Under the pieces are notes generated by a model. That model had not been told where the DNA came from and did no database searches. It saw nothing but the letters and a program-made list of their open reading frames with translations. A DNA stretch of 64,000 nt from Streptomyces sp. NBC_01478 (GTDB lineage Bacteria > Actinomycetota > Actinomycetes > Streptomycetales > Streptomycetaceae), in NCBI RefSeq assembly GCF_036227225.1, contig NZ_CP109444.1:3639501-3703500 (forward strand), in the 5' to 3' direction. Of this stretch, positions 44,078 through 52,029 are shown in pieces; position 1 is the stretch's first letter; every line of letters begins with the position of its first letter. The position numbers and the translations under genes were made by a program.

Positions 44078-45364
44078 ATGTCCTGGATACGAGGGATCAG
44101 GTGCCAGGTACGGGCCTGGCGGGTGGCGCGGGCCCGGTGGAAGGCCGACATGGCGGAGTTCAAGGTCGCGCAGAAGGAGGCGCGCCGCAAGGGCGAGTGG
44201 CCCGAGAACCCCGGTCCGCCGCCGACCGGATTCTCCCTGCTGCCGTGGCTGCTGATGGGCATGGGCTCCTTCTCCAACCTCCTCCAGGGCAAGACCTCCA
44301 ACCCCTGGATCGGCGGCCTGGGCCTGTTCGCCTTCAACTCCCTCTACATCTATGTCGTGTTCCGCTCCTTCGTGAAGGAGAAGCGCACGGCGGTCTCGAC
44401 CCTGGTGGCCCTGGTCGCGATGGGCCTGATCACCTGCGGCCTCGCCCTCGGCTACGGCGGCAGTTGGCTGTACTTCTTCCCGCTGCTCGGCCTCGCCACG
44501 GGAGCCGTCGTGCGGGGCCCGCGCCTCGGCCAGGTCGGCCTCGCGCTGACCGCACTCGCCGCGGCGGTCTCCGTCTACCGGGCGGGCTGGGACGCGATCA
44601 ACGTCGCCTACGGCACGTTCCTGTCGACGATGGTGACCGCGGCGATCCTCTCCCTCTCCGAGGCCGTACGCGAACTGCGTGCCGCCCGCGAGGAGTTGGC
44701 CCGCCGCGCGGTCGAGAAGGAACGGATGCGCTTCTCCCGCGACCTGCACGACCTGCTCGGGCACACCCTCTCGGTGATCGTGGTGAAGTCGGAGGCCGCC
44801 CGGCGTCTCGCACCCCGGGACATGGAGGCCGCGCTCGGCCAGATCACCGACATCGAGGCCGTCGGCCGGCAGGCGCTCACCGAGATCCGCGAGGCGGTCA
44901 CCGGCTACCGCGAGGGCAGCCTCGCCACCGAACTGGACCGCGCCCGCTCCGCCCTGTCCGCCGCCGACATCGACCCGGTGGTCCGCCAGTCGGGCCCGCC
45001 GCTGACCCCGCAGACCGAGGTCCTGCTGGGCTGGGTGGTCCGCGAGGCGGTCACCAACGTCGTACGGCACAGCGGCGCGACCCGCTGCGAGATCACCCTC
45101 GACGGCGTCCTGGACCGCGCCCGTCTGACGGTCGCCGACGACGGCACCGGGGGCGCGGGGCCGGCGGCCGGTCCCGCCGAGGGCATCGGCGGGACCGGCC
45201 TGAAGGGCCTGACGGAACGCCTCGCGACGGCGGGCGGCTCCCTGCGGGCCGGCCCGTCGCCACGCGGCGGCTTCACGGTCACCGCCGAACTCCCGGTGGA
45301 GCAGGCGGACTTGGCGTCTCACGTGGTGACTACGACGGGGACTACGGCGCCCAGGGAGCCGTGA
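44078..45364 (+). CDS. sensor histidine kinase (HisKA_3/NarL type)
   Basis: The 428-residue protein has four to six hydrophobic helices (about 50-170), the phospho-acceptor H224 in FSRDLHDLLGHTLSV, and an HATPase domain (REAVTNVVRHSGA, then GGTGLKGLTERL). This DesK/LiaS-like class usually pairs with a NarL regulator encoded next to it. The likely partner lies 1.8 kb downstream, separated by a GH54 gene on the other strand. The last 23 bp overlap that gene's end. Confidence 0.92.
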   Translation: MSWIRGIRCQVRAWRVARARWKADMAEFKVAQKEARRKGEWPENPGPPPTGFSLLPWLLMGMGSFSNLLQGKTSNPWIGGLGLFAFNSLYIYVVFRSFVKEKRTAVSTLVALVAMGLITCGLALGYGGSWLYFFPLLGLATGAVVRGPRLGQVGLALTALAAAVSVYRAGWDAINVAYGTFLSTMVTAAILSLSEAVRELRAAREELARRAVEKERMRFSRDLHDLLGHTLSVIVVKSEAARRLAPRDMEAALGQITDIEAVGRQALTEIREAVTGYREGSLATELDRARSALSAADIDPVVRQSGPPLTPQTEVLLGWVVREAVTNVVRHSGATRCEITLDGVLDRARLTVADDGTGGAGPAAGPAEGIGGTGLKGLTERLATAGGSLRAGPSPRGGFTVTAELPVEQADLASHVVTTTGTTAPREP

Positions 45365-46904
45365 CCACCCAACTCACGTCGTCCGTCCACGAGGTGGCGC
45401 TGTCGAAGGCGTTCGAACCGCCGTTGCTCGCGATGTAGACGTTGTAGTTGTAGTGCCGGAGGTATCTGGTCGGGTAGTTGTACGACGCGAACGAGGTGCC
45501 CGTGCCGCTCTTGCCGGTCGACGCGCAGAACGTGGCGTCCTGTCTGAACTGCGTTGTGCCGACCATGGGTTGACGGTAGAGCTGGTAGTTGTAGTGGCGC
45601 AGGAAGTCGCCGGGGTAGTTCCGCGACTCGAACGAGTAGCAGGAGCTGTCGGCCAGTCCCCTGCGGACGATCCAGGTCGCGTCGCCCTTGTCGAGGGCCG
45701 CGCTGCTCGACGTGATCGCCGAGAGGACGGCCGCGTTGTTCTGGTGGCGGATGTAGTCGGCCGTGCAGCACGAGGTGGTCGCCCGCAGCGAGATCTCCGA
45801 ACCGGCCGCCAGCGTCCCGGTGGTCCCGGTCGAGCCGCCGTAGCCGACGGACACGATGTTGGCCTGGACGGAGTTGTCGGCGGCGTCCGTCGGGATGCCG
45901 GCGGTCATGACGCCCTCGAAGAACGAGCCGATGGAGCCGTTGCTGTTGTCCCCGCCGGTGCCCAGGACGATCGCGCCCTCCTGATGCATGGGCGAGTAAC
46001 CGCTCGTGGTGGGTTCACCCCCGGAATAGGAGGTCGTGAGACTCCCCGACTGCGCGTTTCCGGATTTCAGCGCGAAATGGTCCTGACCGTTGTTTTTCAG
46101 CAAAGCGGTGACGAACGGTATCGCCCCGGTGCCGGTGTTCGCCGTGTTCTTGCTGTACCCGGAGTCCGACTGGAACAGCCCGTTCTCCAGGTCGGCCTGC
46201 ACCCAGGGGCCCCCGCCGTAGCAGGGCGCGAACCAGCACTCCGTACCGAAGTTGATCGCGTCCATGTGACCGTTGCCGGTGTCCTGGTTGTTGGTCTCGG
46301 CGTTGCCGTAGTCGAAGCAGCAACTGCCGTTGACGTGCGTGCCGGAGGTCACCATGTACATCCCCTCGGCGGCGCCGTTCGTCGCCACGCCCGAGGTGGA
46401 GTTGTCGCGGTAGCCCATGCCGGCCGAGATCTCCAGGCCGTAGACCTGATGCCCGCCGGCGGTCACCGGCAGCGCGTCCGCGGGCGCCCCGACATCGGCG
46501 ACGCCGGCCCCGCCCGCGCCCTCGATCGTGAGGTCGTTGTGGCGCGCGGACTGGTCGTAGATCTTGGTGATGATGCACGTCGTACCGGAACAGAACGAGT
46601 CCTGCGCCGCCGCGTTGGCGTAGCCCCCGGCCGCCAGCAGCCCGATGTTCGCGGTGGCGCTGTCGGAGGCGCGCTGCACTTGGTAGAGCGATCCGTTGTA
46701 CGACGAGTAGAGCGCCCGGACGAGACTGTGCGCGGCGACGCAGGGCGTCCCGGCGGTGGCGTAGATGTCGCAGGGCAGCGAGGTCGCGGCCGACGCCTGC
46801 GGAACGCCCACGGCGAGCGCGAGGACGGTCACGAGCGCGGACAGTGCGGCCAGGGTGGCGTTTCTCAGCCGGCGCGGCCGGGTGCGGGGGAATCTCAGGA
46901 ACAC
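45342..46904 (-). CDS. secreted GH54 alpha-L-arabinofuranosidase with CBM42
   Basis: The 520-residue protein has an Arg-rich signal peptide (about 1-40, ending ASAA), a GH54 catalytic domain and a C-terminal AbfB (CBM42) domain. Hallmarks are the nucleophile E240 in ADLENGLF, the adjacent cysteine pair C195-C196 in GSCCFDYGNAET that forms an unusual disulfide in this family, and beta-trefoil repeats FESRNYPGDFLRHYNY and ASYNYPTRYLRHYNY. It releases arabinose from arabinan or arabinoxylan outside the cell. AGAGG precedes the GTG at 46904. It lies antiparallel between the kinase and the regulator genes. Confidence 0.93.
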   Translation of the reverse strand: MFLRFPRTRPRRLRNATLAALSALVTVLALAVGVPQASAATSLPCDIYATAGTPCVAAHSLVRALYSSYNGSLYQVQRASDSATANIGLLAAGGYANAAAQDSFCSGTTCIITKIYDQSARHNDLTIEGAGGAGVADVGAPADALPVTAGGHQVYGLEISAGMGYRDNSTSGVATNGAAEGMYMVTSGTHVNGSCCFDYGNAETNNQDTGNGHMDAINFGTECWFAPCYGGGPWVQADLENGLFQSDSGYSKNTANTGTGAIPFVTALLKNNGQDHFALKSGNAQSGSLTTSYSGGEPTTSGYSPMHQEGAIVLGTGGDNSNGSIGSFFEGVMTAGIPTDAADNSVQANIVSVGYGGSTGTTGTLAAGSEISLRATTSCCTADYIRHQNNAAVLSAITSSSAALDKGDATWIVRRGLADSSCYSFESRNYPGDFLRHYNYQLYRQPMVGTTQFRQDATFCASTGKSGTGTSFASYNYPTRYLRHYNYNVYIASNGGSNAFDSATSWTDDVSWVVTAPWAP

Positions 46905-46990
46905 GGTGCACCTCTTTTTCTGGTCCTGGTAGGGCGGTGCGGGTGGCCGACACTTGGAGGAGCAGGTCGGTCGATATATCGGACGCCGTT

Positions 46991-47051
46991 CGATCGAAAT
47001 GCCGAACCATTCGCGATCGAAATGTCGAACTGTCGAAAGTTTTCCGAAAAC
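46991..47051 (-). promoter_or_regulatory. direct repeats and palindrome upstream of the GH54 gene
   Basis: A 17-bp direct repeat (CGATCGAAATGYCGAAC, at 46991-47007 and 47014-47030, 23 bp apart) is followed by a 13-bp palindrome GTTTTC-C-GAAAAC at 47039-47051. The region is clearly AT-richer than its surroundings. LacI-type repressors of polysaccharide genes use sites of this sort; which protein binds here is unknown. Confidence 0.6.
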
Positions 47052-47186
47052 GGCTCTGCTCGGGAAATTCCAGGATGTCGGCGGAATGCCGAGGCGATTG
47101 TTTGCCCGCAGCAGGAGACCGTCAAGACTCGCGGACGCGAACAATGAAGAGTTTTTGATAACCGCCCCGGGCCTTACGCTGGCCTC

Positions 47187-47828
47187 GTGGATGAGATGCC
47201 CCGGGACCACCGGCCCGCCAAGTCCGTCAGAGTGCTGCTCGCCGAGGACCAGGGCATGATGCGCGGCGCCCTCGCCCTGCTGCTCGGCATGGAGGCCGAC
47301 CTGGAGGTCGTGGCCCAGGTCGGGCGGGGTGACACGATCGTGGACGCCGCCCTGATCCACCGTCCCGATGTCGCCCTCCTCGACATCGAACTCCCCGGCA
47401 TGAGCGGCCTGGACGCCGCCGCCGAACTCCGCGAACAGGCCCCCGACTGCCGGGTGTTGATCCTCACGACCTTCGGCCGCCCCGGCTATCTGCGCCGGGC
47501 GATGGAGGCGGGCGCGGCGGGCTTCCTGGTGAAGGACGGCCCGGTGGAGGACCTCGCCGCCGCGATCCGCCGCGTCCTGACCGGCGAGACGGTCATCGAC
47601 CCGGCCCTGGCCGCCGCCGCACTGAGCGCGGGCCCGAACCCGCTCACCGCCCGCGAGTGCGACGTCCTCAAGGCCTCGGTGGACGGCGCGACGGTCTCCG
47701 ACATCGCCGGCCAACTCCACCTCTCCGAGTCCACCGTCCGCAACTACCTCTCCTCGGCGATCGGCAAAACAGCCACCCGCAACCGCATGGAGGCGATGCG
47801 GGAGGCACGGCAGCAGGGGTGGTTGTAG
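47187..47828 (+). CDS. NarL/LuxR-family response regulator
   Basis: The 213-residue protein has a receiver domain with phospho-acceptor D66 (VALLDIELPGM) and K-containing GFLVKDGP, followed by a LuxR helix-turn-helix (LTARECDVLKASVDGATVSD in part, then LHLSESTVRNYLS). It is the natural partner of the histidine kinase at 44.1-45.4 kb. No Shine-Dalgarno sequence precedes the GTG at 47187; TACGCT at 47175-47180 lies seven bases away, so the message may be leaderless. An in-frame ATG at 47196 is an alternative. Confidence 0.92.
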   Translation: MDEMPRDHRPAKSVRVLLAEDQGMMRGALALLLGMEADLEVVAQVGRGDTIVDAALIHRPDVALLDIELPGMSGLDAAAELREQAPDCRVLILTTFGRPGYLRRAMEAGAAGFLVKDGPVEDLAAAIRRVLTGETVIDPALAAAALSAGPNPLTARECDVLKASVDGATVSDIAGQLHLSESTVRNYLSSAIGKTATRNRMEAMREARQQGWL

Positions 47829-47834
47829 CCCGGC

Positions 47835-48590
47835 CTACGCCTCCGGGGCCCGGCGGAACAACGCCGTCCAGAGGAAGTCCTCCCCGAAGCACGGAGATTC
47901 GGCCGGTTCGTCCCGCATCCGGCGCAGCTCGACCACCTCCAACTCCCCGAATATCCAGCGCAGTTCCTCGGGCGTGTAGGCCAACCCGCCCTGGAGCCCG
48001 GAGCCGCGATAAAGATCGGTGTCGGGCAGCTCCGACCCCATCCCGCCCGCCGCGAAGCAGGTGAGCGCGAAGTGTCCGCCGGGGGCGAGGACTTGGTCCA
48101 GCAGGGCGAGGTAGCTGATGCGCCGGTGCGGGGGCAGGTGGTGGAAGCAGCCGGAGTCGTGGACGAGGTCGTAGGGGCCGGGGAGTTCTGTGGCGGCGAG
48201 GGTGAACGCGTCTCCGCAGTGGAACCGGACCCGGCTTCCGGAGTCACGGGCCCGCTCTTCCGCCCACGCGACAGCCGTCGGCGACAGATCCACCCCGTCC
48301 ACCTCGAAGCCCCGCGCGGCCAGGTGAAGGGCGTTGCGCCCCGGTCCGCACCCCAGGTCCAGGGCGCGGCCGCCCGCCGGTATCAGTCCCCGGTCGAGAT
48401 ACCCGGCCAGGCTCTCGTCCGGCTTCGCCACGAAGAACGGCACCGGCTTGTCACGGTCGGCGTAGAACCCGTCCCACCAGGAGGCACCTTGGGAACTCCA
48501 ACGGTCGGCCTCCGGCGCGAACAGCCCGTCCAGAAGACGGAGTACGTCGTCGACCGTGCGTATGTCCCGCGCGCGCTGGTTCTGGTCCAT
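47835..48590 (-). CDS. class I SAM-dependent methyltransferase
   Basis: The 251-residue enzyme has motif I ALDLGCGPGRNALHLA, the following acidic VDGVDLS and YDLVHDSGCFHHLPP at the motif IV position, typical of the small-molecule Methyltransf_25/thiopurine-like class. The substrate cannot be deduced. The ATG at 48590 is preceded by GGAG nine bases away. It converges on the response regulator, ending seven bases after its stop. Confidence 0.88.
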   Translation of the reverse strand: MDQNQRARDIRTVDDVLRLLDGLFAPEADRWSSQGASWWDGFYADRDKPVPFFVAKPDESLAGYLDRGLIPAGGRALDLGCGPGRNALHLAARGFEVDGVDLSPTAVAWAEERARDSGSRVRFHCGDAFTLAATELPGPYDLVHDSGCFHHLPPHRRISYLALLDQVLAPGGHFALTCFAAGGMGSELPDTDLYRGSGLQGGLAYTPEELRWIFGELEVVELRRMRDEPAESPCFGEDFLWTALFRRAPEA

Positions 48591-48934
48591 CCGGTGCCAC
48601 TCCAACTCTCCGGCCCTCCGACTCTCCAAGGCGTCGAGCCTAGGGTCGGACGGGCCGGAAGCCCAGGTCAGCCCCCGTCCGGGGCGCTCACGCGGATGCC
48701 GTCAACACCCCTGTGCGGGCCTGGAGTTGGTGCCGGAAGGGCGTCACTCCGGCACCACACTGAACCCCTGCCCACGCCCTGCCCGAGGGCCACCAGGGTG
48801 GCATTCCCGGGCATGGCGACCGCACTTTTCGGCGCGGGGTGCGTTCCGGCCGGCACCGCCCTCGCCGCGCTGCTCCGTCACCTTCACCGAGTCGAACGAC
48901 TTCCCCTCCGGCGCGAGTCGCCCGACCCGTTGCC
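48591..48934. other. 344-bp gap; one inverted repeat, no gene
   Basis: A nine-base-pair hairpin (TGGTGCCGG at 48728-48736 with CCGGCACCA at 48749-48757) could end transcription of the leftward MFS gene. No coding frame is convincing. Confidence 0.45.
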
Positions 48935-50515
48935 TCACTTCTCAGAACTCGTGGAGGCCGCTCCCTCGGCGGCCACCGTCGGCTCCGCACCCGCCCTCGC
49001 CGCCGACGGCATCCCGGAAGACATCCCAGAAGGCACCCCCGCCTCCTTGTCCCCCTTGCCCCACGGCAGCCACACCGCCATCAGCACCACCCCGCCGAGC
49101 AGCACCCCCGCCCCCGTCCGGAACGCCAGCGCGTACCCCTCCGTCAGCGCCTCCGCCGTGCCGCCACCGCTCCCCGCCGTACGCGCCGCCGCGATCGTCG
49201 ACATCACCGCGAGCCCCAGCGAACCGCCCATCGTGCGCGAGGTGTTGACCAGCCCTGAGACGAGACCGGCCTCCCCCGGCGCGGCCCCGGACGTGGCGAG
49301 CGCGGCGAGCGGTGTGGCCGTCAGCCCCGCGCCCAGCATCATCAGGATTCCGGGGAACATGATCTCGGTCGGGTAGTCGCCCCGCACGGTCATCAGGGAC
49401 TGCCAGCCGAAGCCCGTCGCGGCGATCAGCGTCCCGAGCACGGCCACGTTGCGCGCGCCGAGCACCGGCATGAAACGGGGCGCCGCCTTGGAGCCGACGA
49501 GGACGGCCAGGGAGCTCGGCACCAGCGCGAGCCCCGCCTCCAGCGGTGTGTACCCGAGGACGTTCTGCGCGTACAGCGTCATGAAGAACCACATGCAGAA
49601 CATCGCGGAGCCGCACAGGAACATCGCCGCGTTCGCCGACGACACCGCCCGCACCCGGAACAGTCCGAGCGGCATCAGCGGAGCCGCCGTACGCGCCTCG
49701 ACGACGAGGAAGAGGACGATCAGCGCGAGTCCGGCGGCCAGCGGGAGCAGGGTGTCGGTGGACGTCCACCCCTCGGCCTCGGTCCGCGAGATGCCGTACG
49801 CCAGCGCTCCGAGCCCCGCCGTGACCAGGACGGCGCCCGGCAGATCGAGCCGCCGCCCGTCGCCGACCCGGCTCTCCGGGAGCCGGCGCAGCGAGCTGAG
49901 CAGGACCACCGCGCCGACCGGCACGTTGATCAGCAGCACCCACCGCCACGACAGCGTGTCCACGAGCACTCCGCCGACGAGTCCGCCGGCCGCACCGCCA
50001 CCCGCGCCGACCGCCGTCCAGGTGGCGATGGCCCGTGCGCGGGCCGCGCCCTCCGACACCGCCGAGGTGACGATCGTCAGCGTCGAGGGTGCCAGTACGG
50101 CGGCGCCGAGTCCCTGCGCGGCCCGCGCGAGGAGCAGTTGCCAGCCGTCCTGGGCGAGTCCGCCGGCCAGCGAGGCCACGGTGAAGAGGGCGAGCCCGAC
50201 CAGGAACATCCGCTTGCGGCCGTAGAGGTCACCGGCCCGTCCGCCGAGCAGCATGAACCCGGCGAACGCGATGGCGTACGCGTTGACCACCCATTGCAGT
50301 CCGGGCGCGCTCATCCCCAGGTCGGTCCGCATCGACGGCAGCGCCACGTTGACGACGGACACGTCGAGGACGACGAGGAACTGCCCCGCGCAGGCGAGCG
50401 CGACGACCAGCCAGGCGGCGGGCGGTGCCGAGCCCCGACGGGACGGGCGGAGCACGCGCGTCATTCGGGACACTCGGGATATGCGGGAGGGTGAGGCGTC
50501 AGCGGCTCGGTGCAT
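48935..50515 (-). CDS. MFS drug transporter, DHA2/EmrB type (14 helices)
   Basis: The roughly 526-residue membrane protein has the DHA2 pattern: LDVSVVNVALPSMRTDLG, motif A GRAGDLYGRKRMF and motif C VGAGGGAAGGLVGGVL. Such pumps export drugs or metabolites with proton influx. A very hydrophilic tail rich in A and G closes it. The ATG at 50515 has GAGAG about ten bases upstream; an ATG three codons earlier is too close to it. Its substrate is unknown. Confidence 0.9.
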   Translation of the reverse strand: MHRAADASPSRISRVSRMTRVLRPSRRGSAPPAAWLVVALACAGQFLVVLDVSVVNVALPSMRTDLGMSAPGLQWVVNAYAIAFAGFMLLGGRAGDLYGRKRMFLVGLALFTVASLAGGLAQDGWQLLLARAAQGLGAAVLAPSTLTIVTSAVSEGAARARAIATWTAVGAGGGAAGGLVGGVLVDTLSWRWVLLINVPVGAVVLLSSLRRLPESRVGDGRRLDLPGAVLVTAGLGALAYGISRTEAEGWTSTDTLLPLAAGLALIVLFLVVEARTAAPLMPLGLFRVRAVSSANAAMFLCGSAMFCMWFFMTLYAQNVLGYTPLEAGLALVPSSLAVLVGSKAAPRFMPVLGARNVAVLGTLIAATGFGWQSLMTVRGDYPTEIMFPGILMMLGAGLTATPLAALATSGAAPGEAGLVSGLVNTSRTMGGSLGLAVMSTIAAARTAGSGGGTAEALTEGYALAFRTGAGVLLGGVVLMAVWLPWGKGDKEAGVPSGMSSGMPSAARAGAEPTVAAEGAASTSSEK

Positions 50516-50583
50516 GGTCGTCATACTCTCAACCGGCCCGCGCCCCTTGCATCGGCATTTCGCCCGGCCACGGGCCCGTCGTA

Positions 50584-50638
50584 AGACCTACGTCAGACCT
50601 GAGCCAGACCCATGTCAGACCCACGTCAGACCTACGCC
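50584..50638. repeat. five tandem copies of an 11-bp unit at the 3' end of the thiolase gene
   Basis: Units AGACCTACGTC, AGACCTGAGCC, AGACCCATGTC, AGACCCACGTC and AGACCTACGCC follow one another without gaps. The thiolase stop codon lies inside the last unit. Confidence 0.85.
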
Positions 50639-51822
50639 GTCCGCAGCAGCGTCACCACCGCCGCCCCGCCCAACCCGATGTTGTGCGCGAGCCCCACCTC
50701 GGCCCCGGGCACCTGCCGCTCCCCCGCCGTCCCCCTCAACTGCCAGACGAGCTCGGCGACCTGGGCGATCCCGGTGGCCCCCAGCGGATGCCCCTTGGAG
50801 ATCAGTCCGCCGGACGGGTTGACCACCCACCGCCCGCCGTACGTCGTCGCCCCGGACTCGACGAGCTTCCCGGACTCCCCGGGCTCGCACATGCCGAGCG
50901 CCTCGTACGTGAGCAGTTCGTTGATCGAGAAGCAGTCGTGGAGTTCTACGACGTCCACGTCCTCGATGCCGAGCCCGGACCGTTCGTAGACCTGGCGGGC
51001 GGCGGCCCGGGACATCGGCTGCCCGACGACGTCGACGCAGAAGCCGGAGGCGAAGGAGTCCTCGGTGTCGGTGGTCATCGCCTGGGCGACGATCTCGACG
51101 AGCGGGCCCGCCAACTCGCGCTCCTGCGCGAAGCGTTCGGAGACCACGACCGCCGCCGCGGCCCCGTCCGAGGTCGGCGAGCACTGGAGTTTCGTCAGCG
51201 GGTGGTGGACGACCCGCGCCGCGAGGATGTCGTCGACGTCGTACACGTCCTGGAACTGGGCGTACGGATTGTGGGCCGAGTGCCGGTGGTTCTTGGCGGC
51301 GACGGCGGCGAGCTGCGCCTCGGTCGTGCCGTACTTCTCCATGTGTTCGCGGGCCGCGTCGCCGAAGATCTGGGCGGTGGGCGGGGTCATCTCGAAGCCG
51401 TGCCGGGCGGCCATGATGCCGTAGTGCCGGGCGACGGGGGAGGTCGCGAAGTCGCCGCCGTCGGAACCACCGCCCAGCGCGCCCCTCTTCATCTTCTCGA
51501 AGCCCAGCGCCAGCACGCAGTCGGCCGCCCCGCCCTCGACGAGTTGCCGGGCGAGCATCAGCGCGGTCGATCCCGTCGCACAGTTGTTGTTGACGTTGTA
51601 GACGGGGATGCCGGTGAGACCCAGTTCATAGGCGGCGCGCTGGCCGGCGGTCGAGGGCTGAAAGCAGTAGCCGACAGGAACCTGTTCTACGTCTCCGTAG
51701 GAGATCCCGGCGTCCGCGAGGGCGGCGTTCCCGGCCTCCCGCACCATGTCCCAGTACTGCCACTCCCGGCTCTCGGGCTTCTCGAACTTGGTCATTCCGA
51801 CGCCGGCGACATAGGCCTTCAT
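50632..51822 (-). CDS. SCP-x-type thiolase / lipid-transfer protein
   Basis: The 396-residue thiolase-fold protein has C81 in VNNNCATGS, ELHDCFS, and GGLISKGHPLGATG near the C-terminus. This is the sterol carrier protein x class (mycobacterial Ltp type), which cleaves or forms C-C bonds in branched or steroid side-chain acyl-CoA. It begins MKAYVAGVGMTKFEKP like Ltp proteins. A KstR-like box ends 13 bp before its ATG. With the hydratase and SDR at 39-42 kb it would complete a beta-oxidation round. Confidence 0.92.
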   Translation of the reverse strand: MKAYVAGVGMTKFEKPESREWQYWDMVREAGNAALADAGISYGDVEQVPVGYCFQPSTAGQRAAYELGLTGIPVYNVNNNCATGSTALMLARQLVEGGAADCVLALGFEKMKRGALGGGSDGGDFATSPVARHYGIMAARHGFEMTPPTAQIFGDAAREHMEKYGTTEAQLAAVAAKNHRHSAHNPYAQFQDVYDVDDILAARVVHHPLTKLQCSPTSDGAAAAVVVSERFAQERELAGPLVEIVAQAMTTDTEDSFASGFCVDVVGQPMSRAAARQVYERSGLGIEDVDVVELHDCFSINELLTYEALGMCEPGESGKLVESGATTYGGRWVVNPSGGLISKGHPLGATGIAQVAELVWQLRGTAGERQVPGAEVGLAHNIGLGGAAVVTLLRTA

Positions 51823-51834
51823 GGCGGGCGAGAT

Positions 51835-51848
51835 TAGAACACGTTTCA
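51835..51848. promoter_or_regulatory. KstR-like operator at the thiolase promoter
   Basis: TAGAACACGTTTCA matches TAGAAC-N2-GTTYCA, 13 bp upstream of the thiolase start, where a bound repressor would block initiation. Confidence 0.7.
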
Positions 51849-51862
51849 GTAAATGGCCAGAG

Positions 51863-51877
51863 CTGACAGAGGGTCAG
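51863..51877. promoter_or_regulatory. CTGAC-N5-GTCAG element between thiolase and MFS genes
   Basis: CTGACAGAGGGTCAG has the same arms and spacing as the palindromes at 42156-42170 and 57512-57526, though its centre is not symmetric. It lies 14 bp beyond the KstR-like box, the same order as at the hydratase operon. Confidence 0.55.
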
Positions 51878-52029
51878 ATATTCATGGGACGGTCAAGGAT
51901 TCGTTAGTACGCCGAAGCATCGGAATAGTTGCCCATGCATACGAGGTTTACCGTGCACTTATCCCGCACGGATCACCTCACCCCTACTCACACCTACGGC
52001 TCACCCTCACGGCCTGGAGGCCTCCCTTC

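Noticed and set aside
51676..51690. A fourth KstR-like box (minus strand TAGAACAGGTTCCT) inside the thiolase gene
   Set aside because: It lies within coding sequence about 130 bp after the start and departs from the TTYCA half of the other three.
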